Source: Holophagales bacterium (GTDB lineage: Bacteria > Acidobacteriota > Thermoanaerobaculia > Multivoradales > Multivoraceae). Taken from it: DNA of 64,000 bases. The translations under genes and the position numbers were made by a program. The DNA lies in assembly GCA_009837885.1 (NCBI GenBank), contig VXSP01000014.1:95498-159497 (forward strand), written 5' to 3'. The stretch's first letter is position 1. Each line of letters begins with the position of its first letter. This document shows positions 57,116-64,000 of this stretch, piece after piece. Under the pieces are notes generated by a model. That model saw nothing but the letters and a program-made list of their open reading frames with translations, searched no databases and was not told the origin of the DNA.

Positions 57116-58487
57116 CCCTCTCCCGCCGGCTCCAGCCGATCGAGAAATCCGGTGTCCAGATCGGCCTCCGCGAACGGCCGCGACTCGACGATCCTGCGCA
57201 TCAGCGGCAGCGTGGTGCGGATGCCGTCGACCTCGAACTCCCGGAGCGCCCGGGCCATCCTCGATACCGCCTCGGCGCGGTCCTTGCCGTAGGCGACCAC
57301 CTTGGCGAGCAGCGAGTCGTAGTGCGGCGGCATCGCGCCCCCTTCGAAACCGTGACTGTCGACCCGGACGCCGGGGCCCGCGGGAGGCCGGAAACGGCGC
57401 AACGTACCGGGCGACGGCGCGAAGGTATCCGGATCCTCCGCATTGATCCGGCACTCGATCGCGTGGCCCGAGGTCTCGATGCCGTCCGGAAGGCCCAGGG
57501 GCTCACCGGCCGCGGCGACGATCTGGAGCTTGACGAGGTCGACTCCCGTCACCGCCTCGGTGACCGGATGCTCGACCTGGATCCGGGTGTTCATCTCCAG
57601 GAAGTGGAAGCGGTCGCCGTCGACCAGGAACTCGACCGTTCCCGCATTGGAGTAGCCGACGCGCCTGGCAACTCGCAGCGCGGCTTCGGCCAGCGACCGC
57701 CGGAGCTCGGAGCTGATCGAGGGCGCCGGCGCTTCCTCGAGCAGCTTCTGGTGCCGGCGCTGGATCGAACAGTCGCGTTCGCCGAACTGCAACGCGCGGC
57801 CGAACGAATCGCCGAAGACCTGCACCTCGATGTGGCGCGGGCGCTCTACCAGCCTCTCCAGCATGAGTTCGCCGCTGCCGAAGGCCGCCCGGGCCTCGCT
57901 AGCGGCAGCGTCCAGGGCCGCTTCGAGACCGGTCTGGTCGCGAACGGCCCTCATGCCGCGGCCCCCGCCTCCCGCCGCGGCCTTCAGCATCAGCGGATAA
58001 CCGACATCCCTGGCCAGCGCCACCGTCTCCTCGAGCGATGCCGGCGCCGGACCGCCCGGCAACACCGGCACGTCGGCCGCGATCGCGGCTTCACGCGCCC
58101 TCGTCTTGTCTCCCAGGGTACGGATCGCGGACGGCGACGGTCCGATCCAGGCCAGGCCGCAACGCCCGACGGCATCGGCGAAGTCCGCGTTCTCGGCCAG
58201 GAACCCGTACCCCGGATGGACCGCCTGCGCCCCGGTGATGCTCGCCGCGGCGAGCAGGTTCTGCTGGTGAAGGTAGCTCGCCGCGGGCGCCGGTGGACCG
58301 ACACAGACGGCCGTGTCCGCCAGGCGCACGTGCAGCGCGTCCCGGTCGACCGTGCTGAAGACGGCGACCGTTTCGATGTCGAGGTCGCGGCAGGCGCGAA
58401 TGACGCGGACCGCGATCTCGCCGCGGTTCGCGACCAGGATCTTCCGGAACGGCCGCGCGGCGCTCGCCTCTCCCGGCAGCGCGGTCT

Positions 58488-58491
<4 letters not shown>
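57112..58491 (-). CDS. accC: Acetyl-CoA carboxylase biotin carboxylase subunit
   Basis: A 459-residue ATP-grasp enzyme: KILVANRGEIAVRVIRACRDL, VHPGYGFLAENADFA, KAAAGGGGRGMRAV (ATP-binding glycine loop), ERDCSIQRRHQKLLEEAP, and EMNTRIQVEHPVTE. It carboxylates biotin on AccB. The TTG start overlaps the accB TGA (TTGA). thiE starts inside its stop. The matching carboxyltransferase for fatty acid synthesis is not adjacent. Confidence 0.95.
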
Positions 58492-58947
<456 letters not shown>

Positions 58948-58961
<14 letters not shown>

Positions 58962-59169
58962 GGTCCGGCACCTCCCGGGCGCGGATTGTAGCCCGCGGCG
59001 GGAGCACTCCCAGACGCTCGAGCGCCTCGCGGGCCCGCCGGTTGGCCGGCTCGGCCGAAAGCACCCGCTGGAAGATCGCGATCGCTTCCCTGCGGTGGCC
59101 CTGAGCGAGGTACAACTCGCCGATCGTCACCGTCGGCTTCGGCGAGGTCGGGCTCTCCCCGGCGGCCAC
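58948..59169 (-). CDS. Short TPR-motif protein
   Basis: A 73-residue protein with a single TPR-like unit (ATIGELYLAQGHRREAIAIFQRVLSAEPANRRAREAL in outline: TIGELYLAQGHRREAIAIF). It starts with GTG and overlaps accB. Homology to a known family is not visible. Small TPR ORFs next to accB occur in related genomes to my knowledge only as a general impression, so this is a context-based call. Confidence 0.6.
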
Positions 59170-59180
59170 GGCCCGGCGGT

Positions 59181-60113
59181 CTACTGGCCAGTGACCTGGA
59201 CGAACTTCGTCACTTCGTCCGAGCCGAGCGAGTTGGTGGCCCGGAAGGTGACCGCGTAGGTGCCCGGCTGGTCATACGTGTGCGTCGGGTTCTGGCGCGT
59301 GCTCGTGTTGCCGTCGCCGAAGGTCCACAGCCAGCTCGTCGTGCGGCCGTCCGTCGTGTCCTCGAAGGCGACCAGCAGGTTCCTGGTGTTGAAGGTGAAG
59401 TCGGCCCGCGGCAACCGCTGAATCGCGACGCTGACGTTCGTCGTAACGAGCTGGCCGCCGCCGCTGCCCACGTCCACGCCGACCTCGAAGCTGTCCCCCG
59501 ACACCGTGTCGAGATCGCCGGACGAGACGACGAGCCGGTCCGACGCCGTGCCGTCCGCGGCAGTCGATATCAGCGTCCCGCCCGAATCGAGCGTGCCGAT
59601 CTCCGCCCGGAAGTTGACCTCCGCCTTCTCGAGCGGCTGGCCGCGGTCGTCACGGACGATCGCCAGCAGATCGGCCTCGCCGCCGGTTTCGGGGACGCTG
59701 TTCGGCGTCACCTGCACGGTCACCGAAGCCGGCGACAGGCCGAGCTGCACGTCGATCGTCGCCGTCTCGGAACCGCCGGTGTTGGCCGACACCGTGGCGA
59801 CACCGAACTGGCCGTCGGCCTCCAGCATCGCCAGCGCCTCGCCCCGGTCGTCGACGCCGACACTTGGCGGAATCGTGCCGAGCGTCGTCGTGAGACGGAT
59901 CAGGGTGCCACGGCTGACCGGTGTTCCGTTCGGCCTGAGCGCGACGACCCGGATCTCGGCGCTCCCGTCCGACGGGATGCGATCCGGGTTCGCACTGATC
60001 GTGATCAGCGTCCCCGACGGGGCAACCGGACTCGTCTTGTCACACGCCGCGAAGACCGCCAGCAACAAGCTGGCGGCCATGGCGGCTGGCAGGAATCGGC
60101 GCCGTGTTTCCAT
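59181..60113 (-). CDS. Secreted lipoprotein with Ig-like (invasin) and PKD domains
   Basis: A 310-residue protein: a lipobox (LLLAVFAAC, Cys near 24), an Ig-like/invasin-type beta domain with GTLITISANPDRIPSDGSAEI, a second such domain (VTVQVTPNSVPETGGEADLLAIVRDDRGQPL), and a C-terminal PKD domain (FEDTTDGRTTSWLWTFGDGNTSTRQNPTHTYDQPGTYAVTF in outline, with WTFGDG). These are extracellular adhesion-type modules. It has no ribosome site; TATACT ends 10 nt before the ATG. A shorter paralogue lies immediately upstream. Confidence 0.82.
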   Translation of the reverse strand: METRRRFLPAAMAASLLLAVFAACDKTSPVAPSGTLITISANPDRIPSDGSAEIRVVALRPNGTPVSRGTLIRLTTTLGTIPPSVGVDDRGEALAMLEADGQFGVATVSANTGGSETATIDVQLGLSPASVTVQVTPNSVPETGGEADLLAIVRDDRGQPLEKAEVNFRAEIGTLDSGGTLISTAADGTASDRLVVSSGDLDTVSGDSFEVGVDVGSGGGQLVTTNVSVAIQRLPRADFTFNTRNLLVAFEDTTDGRTTSWLWTFGDGNTSTRQNPTHTYDQPGTYAVTFRATNSLGSDEVTKFVQVTGQ

Positions 60114-60123
60114 CTCTTGAATC

Positions 60124-60129
60124 AGTATA
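60124..60129 (-). promoter_or_regulatory. Candidate -10 element (TATACT), near-leaderless
   Basis: On the minus strand TATACT ends 10 nt before the ATG of the PKD lipoprotein. It lies in the 37-bp gap between the two paralogues, so the downstream gene may have its own promoter. Confidence 0.45.
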
Positions 60130-60150
60130 CGAACGCTGCCGGAAGAGCGT

Positions 60151-60822
60151 CTACTCGCTTTGGGCCCGTCCGGCGCCGACCCAGATCAGTCTGGTCACTT
60201 CGTCAGATCCCACCGAGTTGCCGGCCCGCAGCGTCACCGCGTAGTAGCCCGGCTCGGGGAAGGTGTGGGCCGGGCTCTGGCGCGTGCTCGTGGCACCGTC
60301 TCCGAAGTCCCACTGTCTGCTCGTCACCTGCCCCGCGGAAACATCCCTGAATGCGACCAGCAGGCCGCCGGGGCTGTACTTGAAGGCAGCGTCCGGCTGT
60401 CGCTGGATGCGGACGGCGACGTTCTCCGTCACCAGTTGTCTGCCGCCGGAGCCGACCGCCGCCGACAACCAGAACCTGTTCTCCTCCACCGCGGCAAGTT
60501 CAACGGCCGTCACGGTGAGCCGATCGGTCACGCCACCGTCCGGTCCGGTTGTAACAAGCCGTCCTCCGGAGCCGAGCGAGCCGGTCTGGGTGAGGAAGTT
60601 CACCCTCGCGTTCTCCAGCGGCCGCCCGCGGTCGTCGCGGACGATGGCGAACAGCTCGACCTCCCCGCCGCTCTCCGGCACGCTGCTCGGCGTCACCTGG
60701 ACCGTCACCGACCCGGCCGCAGCTTCCACGTCTTGGGCAAGAGCCGGCGCCACCGCAAAGCCAAGCAGCACCGCGCCCAGAATCGCTACCAGAACAAGGT
60801 GTGTTCGACGAGTTCCCATCAT
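60151..60822 (-). CDS. Secreted Ig-like/PKD-domain protein (paralogue of 59181-60113)
   Basis: A 223-residue protein: a signal peptide (LVLVAILGAVLLGFAVAPALA, cut before QD), one Ig-like domain (SVTVQVTPSSVPESGGEVELFAIVRDDRG in outline), and a PKD domain (SRQWDFGDGATSTRQSPAHTF in outline). It repeats the last two-thirds of its neighbour but has no lipobox and lacks the first Ig-like domain. AAGGAGGG lies 8 nt before the ATG at 60822, so a start further upstream (60858) is rejected. Confidence 0.82.
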   Translation of the reverse strand: MMGTRRTHLVLVAILGAVLLGFAVAPALAQDVEAAAGSVTVQVTPSSVPESGGEVELFAIVRDDRGRPLENARVNFLTQTGSLGSGGRLVTTGPDGGVTDRLTVTAVELAAVEENRFWLSAAVGSGGRQLVTENVAVRIQRQPDAAFKYSPGGLLVAFRDVSAGQVTSRQWDFGDGATSTRQSPAHTFPEPGYYAVTLRAGNSVGSDEVTRLIWVGAGRAQSE

Positions 60823-60903
60823 TCTGTTTCCCTCCTTGATCTCGTTTCCGACCGTCAAGGATCTCTACGGAGGCCCGCGGATTCGCGTCTACTCCAGTAT
60901 GGA

Positions 60904-60966
60904 GCCGGCCTGACGGCCGGCACGTTTCTCCAGCCGCCTTCGGCGGCGGCGGGTCAGAAGACCCGC
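60904..60966. repeat. Three adjacent GC-rich hairpins
   Basis: Three perfect inverted repeats in a row: 60904-60921 (GCCGGCC/GGCCGGC, 4-base loop), 60933-60947 (GCCGCC-TTC-GGCGGC) and 60949-60966 (GCGGGTC-AGAA-GACCCGC). They lie in the 371-bp gap between rel and the PKD gene, next to the inverted-repeat element. No T-run follows. They may be a terminator, a repeat element or both. Confidence 0.55.
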
Positions 60967-61015
60967 GTACCCAGCCTGTGCCGCCTCCACATCGGCAACC
61001 GACGACGTCCAGCCC

Positions 61016-61179
61016 GGAGAGGTCCGGGGAGGGGTCCCCAGCGGGCTGGAGGCAACCGACTCCCGGCGCCGCTACGCCCACCACCGCCGATGTGAAGGGC
61101 AGCCGACCGAAGCGAGCGCTCCGTCCCATCCACCAAGAAAGCGCAAGCGGCCGCTGGGGACCCCTCCCCGGACCTCTCC
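61016..61179. repeat. Inverted-repeat element, copy 2 (29-bp perfect arms)
   Basis: Arms at 61016-61044 and 61151-61179 are perfect 29-bp inverted copies (GGAGAGGTCCGGGGAGGGG...) around a 106-bp centre. The centre shares GCAGCCGACCG(A/C)AGCGAGCGC and the AAAGCGCAAGCG/AGAGCGCGAGCG tail with the element at 2473-2650. Conservation of both arms and centre across 58 kb indicates one repeat family with pairing kept by compensating change. It lies just after the rel stop. Confidence 0.75.
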
Positions 61180-61193
61180 AGGCGGGCCAGCAC

Positions 61194-63428
61194 CTACGCC
61201 GTCGCAGAAGCCGACGAAGACGGTCCCTGGCGGCGTTTCACGGCGCGCACGGCGGACAGGTTCTCGAGGGACTCCTGGAGACGGTTGAGGTGCTTTCGGT
61301 TGCGCACGTCGACGACGACGTCGATCGACGCCTCGCCGGCGCCGCGGCTGCGGCTCTCGATGTGGCGGATGTTGCTGCCCTGCTTGGCGATCGCCTCGGT
61401 CACCCGGGCCAGGACGCCGGGGCGGTCGCGGGTCTCGATGACCAGGGTGACCGCGAACATCGAGTCGTGGCGGCGGGCCCACTCCACCCGGATCTCGCGT
61501 TCCGGGTGGTACAGCAGGTTGCGCACGTTGGGGCAGTCGACCGAGTGGACCGAAACGCCGCGCCCGCGGGTCACGAAGCCGATGATGTCCTCGCCCGGCA
61601 ACGGGCTGCAGCAGCCAGCGAAGAAGGCGAGCATGTCGTCCTCGCCCTTGACGACCAGCTTCGCCTGGTCGCGCGGCATCACCTTGCTCACCGCGCGGCG
61701 CAGACGGCCGGGTTCCTGGTCGCGGTGACGCAGCCGCTCGGCCGGCAGCACCGCGCGCAGCACCGGCTTGACCGACCCGCGTCCGAAGCCGAGCCGGCTG
61801 AACAACTCCTCGATGCCGGAGTAGCCCTCGGCGGCGACGAAGTCCGCCATCTCCTTCGACTCGAAGATCCGGCGCGGACTGACCCGGTAGCGGCGCAGTT
61901 CGCTGGCCAGCATCGTACGGCCGATCTCGATCGCCCGCTTCTTCTGCTCGGCGTTGATCCAGTGGCGGATCTTGCTGCGGGCCTTCGGCGTGGCGACGAT
62001 GTTCAGCCAGTCCCGGCTGGGCTCCCGGTTCGGGTTCGTCGTGATCTCGACGATGTCGCCGTTCTTCAGTTCGGTCCGCAACGGCACCAGCCGGCCGTTG
62101 ACCCGGGCGCCGCTGCAGTGGTGGCCGAGCTCGGTGTGGATCCGGTAGGCGAAGTCGAGCGTCGTCGCGCCGCGCGGGAAGGAGAGCACGTCGCCCTTCG
62201 GCGTGAACACGTACACCTCGTCCGGGTACAGGTCGATCTTCAGCGCGCTCATGAAGGTGCGCGGATCGGGCGTTTCCTGCTGCCACTCCAGCAGTTGCCG
62301 CAACCAGACGATGCTGGCGTCGTTCTCGTCCGTGTCGAGCTGGCCTTCCTTGTATCGCCAGTGGGCGGCGACGCCCTCCTCGGCCAGCAGGTCCATCGCC
62401 CGGGTCCGGATCTGAACCTCGAACGGCTGCCCACCGCGCCCGACCACCGTCGTGTGCAACGACTGGTAGAGGTTCGGCTTCGGCATCGCGATGTAGTCCT
62501 TGAACCGGCCCGGGATCGGGTGCCAGAGCTGATGGACGACGCCGAGCGCGGCGTAGGTGTCCTTCACGTCGACCGTGATGATCCGGAAGGCCAGGAAGTC
62601 GTACAACTCCGGCAGGTCGATCTGGCGCTCCTGGAGCTTCCGGTAGACCGAGTAGTAGCCCTTCACCCGGTAGCTGATCTCGCCCTCGATGTCCGCCTTG
62701 CCCAGCGCGTCGCGCAGCCGCCCGGCAATCCGCTCCATCGTCCGCCGAGCCCCCTTGAGCCGCTCGTCGAGCTGCCGGCGGAGATCCTCGTACTGGCGCG
62801 GGTGAATGTGCTGGAAGGCCAGGTCCTCCAGCAGCCACTGGATCCGCGACATGCCCAGCCGGTGCGCCAGCGGCGCGTAGATCTCGAGCGTCTCCCGCGA
62901 GATGCGCCGGCGCTTCTCCGTCTCCAGGTGCCCCAGGGTCAGCATGTTGTGGAGGCGGTCGACCAGCTTGACGACGATCACCCGCAGGTCCCGCGCCGAG
63001 GCGAGGATCAGCTTCCGGAAGCTCTCGGCCTGCACCTCGTCGCTGTGGACGTACTCGTGGCGGCCAATCTTCGACACACCGTCCACCAGGTCCGCGATCT
63101 CGGAACCGAACCGGGAGGCCAGGTCCTTCTTCGTCGCGCCGGTGTCCTCCAGCACGTCGTGCAGGAGCCCGACCGCGACGCTCGTCTGGTCGAACTTGAG
63201 TTCGGCCAGCATGTGGGCGACGCCCAGCGGATGGCTGATGTAGGGCTTCCCCGACCGCCGCACCTGACCCTGGTGGGCCAGTTCGGCGAAGTCGACCACG
63301 CCGCGCAGCCAGCTTTCGTCGCAGGCGCGCTCGTTCTCCTGGAGGCGGCTCAGGACATCGTCGATCCCCACGTCCCCAGGATCGCGCAGCGGCGCCGGTT
63401 CCCGGGGTCGTTCAGCAGCCTGAGCCAT
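61194..63428 (-). CDS. Bifunctional (p)ppGpp synthetase/hydrolase (Rel/SpoT)
   Basis: A 744-residue RSH protein: an HD hydrolase domain (HPLGVAHMLAELK, VGLLHDVLEDTG), a synthetase domain with RFKDYIAMPKPNLYQSLHTTV (RXKD type, as in bifunctional Rel/SpoT), a TGS domain (VYVFTPKGDVLSFPRGATTLDFAYRIHTELG in outline), and a C-terminal ACT domain. It makes and degrades ppGpp in the stringent response. It lies 10 bp after secF on the same strand. Confidence 0.96.
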   Translation of the reverse strand: MAQAAERPREPAPLRDPGDVGIDDVLSRLQENERACDESWLRGVVDFAELAHQGQVRRSGKPYISHPLGVAHMLAELKFDQTSVAVGLLHDVLEDTGATKKDLASRFGSEIADLVDGVSKIGRHEYVHSDEVQAESFRKLILASARDLRVIVVKLVDRLHNMLTLGHLETEKRRRISRETLEIYAPLAHRLGMSRIQWLLEDLAFQHIHPRQYEDLRRQLDERLKGARRTMERIAGRLRDALGKADIEGEISYRVKGYYSVYRKLQERQIDLPELYDFLAFRIITVDVKDTYAALGVVHQLWHPIPGRFKDYIAMPKPNLYQSLHTTVVGRGGQPFEVQIRTRAMDLLAEEGVAAHWRYKEGQLDTDENDASIVWLRQLLEWQQETPDPRTFMSALKIDLYPDEVYVFTPKGDVLSFPRGATTLDFAYRIHTELGHHCSGARVNGRLVPLRTELKNGDIVEITTNPNREPSRDWLNIVATPKARSKIRHWINAEQKKRAIEIGRTMLASELRRYRVSPRRIFESKEMADFVAAEGYSGIEELFSRLGFGRGSVKPVLRAVLPAERLRHRDQEPGRLRRAVSKVMPRDQAKLVVKGEDDMLAFFAGCCSPLPGEDIIGFVTRGRGVSVHSVDCPNVRNLLYHPEREIRVEWARRHDSMFAVTLVIETRDRPGVLARVTEAIAKQGSNIRHIESRSRGAGEASIDVVVDVRNRKHLNRLQESLENLSAVRAVKRRQGPSSSASATA

Positions 63429-63438
63429 CGCGCGCTAC

Positions 63439-64000
63439 CTACGCGGCCGCTGCCCTCTTCTCCCGTCGCGCGCGGCCGAAGGTGGTTTCCCAGATCAGGA
63501 CGATCGGACTCGCGACGTAGATCGACGAGTAGGTGCCGACGAGCACGCCGACGAGGAGCAGGAAGGAGAAGCCGCGGATCACGTCGCCGCCGAGGACGAA
63601 CAGGCAGCCGACGGCGAGCAGCGTCGTCCCCGAGGTCAGCGCGGTGCGCGACAGGGTCTGGTTCAGGCTCCGGTTCAGCACGTCGACCAGAGACTCGCGA
63701 CGGTTCCGGCGCAGGTTCTCGCGCACCCGGTCGAAGACGACGACGGAGTCGTTGACCGAGTAGCCGATGACGGTCAGGAAGGCGGCGATCGTCGTCAGGT
63801 TGAACTCGTAGCCCGCGAAGGCAAACAGGCCCAGGCAGACGGCGACGTCGTGGGCGAGGGCGACCAGGGCGCCGATGCCGAAACGCAACTCGAACCGGAA
63901 CCAGATGTAGGTCAGGATGCCGGCCAGGGAGAAAGCGATCGCCAGCAGGCCCTTGCGCCGCAGCTCGCCGCCGATCTGCGGCAGCACGCTGTCGCTCGAC
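63439..64000 (-). CDS. secF: Protein translocase subunit SecF, partial
   Basis: The frame is open to the window edge and covers the C-terminal 187 residues: membrane helices with AIAFSLAGILTYIWFRFELRFG, AFLTVIGYSVNDSVVVFDRVREN (the SecD/F signature), and SRTALTSGTTLLAVGCLFVLGG. SecDF uses the proton gradient to complete Sec export. The first third and the expected secD neighbour lie outside. rel follows 10 bp downstream. Confidence 0.95.
   Translation of the reverse strand, partial: SSDSVLPQIGGELRRKGLLAIAFSLAGILTYIWFRFELRFGIGALVALAHDVAVCLGLFAFAGYEFNLTTIAAFLTVIGYSVNDSVVVFDRVRENLRRNRRESLVDVLNRSLNQTLSRTALTSGTTLLAVGCLFVLGGDVIRGFSFLLLVGVLVGTYSSIYVASPIVLIWETTFGRARREKRAAAA

Noticed and set aside
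61072..62838. 588-codon frame inside rel
   Set aside because: Shadow of the rel gene on the same strand in another frame, with Arg/Gly-rich composition and no domain.

Overview
The window is a GC-rich, gene-dense bacterial chromosome segment. It combines a Gram-negative envelope toolkit (PagL-type lipid A deacylase, LPS-type glycosyltransferase, SPFH pair HflK/HflC, system I cytochrome c maturation) with RNase Y/YmdB, a RXKD-type Rel enzyme, LuxC/LuxE and a fused ATP sulfurylase/APS kinase. This mix, together with GTG/TTG starts and 4-base stop/start overlaps, fits a MAG-like member of the Acidobacteriota or a neighbouring phylum. That placement is inference; no marker in the window fixes it.

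Layout. 1-11.8 kb: glpX (partial) and glutaryl-CoA dehydrogenase, a CPBP protease, a nucleoside transporter, hflKC, an Fe-S helicase with an N-terminal nuclease domain followed by luxE and luxC, and a MauE/DoxX-like membrane protein. 11.9-25.6 kb: an ABC-F gene and metH, which converge. Between them lies a roughly 6 kb accessory insert with truncated copies of the 3' ends of both metH and the ABC-F gene, PPC-domain secreted proteins, a metzincin-like motif and a pair of proteins of a family I do not recognise. Upstream of metH are vanZ and sat/cysC. 25.7-33.6 kb: an acyl-CoA carboxylase beta subunit, a lipoprotein, then gmd, ribBA, nadK, tlyA, ispA, a Trm112-like gene and pagL. 33.6-40.6 kb: a glycosyltransferase, ymdB-rny, a candidate 6S RNA, zapA, a coiled-coil gene, rplT, rpmI and thrS (infC is missing), and two tRNA-Val genes. 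40.8-49.4 kb: ilvA, a CNNM/CorC protein, proS with upstream mini-ORFs, a TPR protein, and an ECF sigma/anti-sigma/polymer-forming membrane protein set. 49.4-55.7 kb: a 58-bp tandem repeat and ccmABDEFGHI (no ccmC). 55.7-64 kb: aroK, a MetS-like micro-protein, thiE, accC-accB, two PKD-domain secreted paralogues, rel and secF (partial).

Expression signals. Many operonic genes start inside the stop of the gene before (GTGA, ATGA, TTGA, once CTGA). At least nine first-of-operon genes lack a Shine-Dalgarno and instead carry a TANNNT hexamer 7-10 nt before the start codon, as expected for leaderless mRNAs.

The most unusual parts are the abcF/metH insert, a two-copy long inverted-repeat element (2.5 and 61.1 kb), the leaderless promoter pattern, the CTG start of ccmI, and the start-region duplications before proS. 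No CRISPR array, rRNA, phage or transposase gene was seen.
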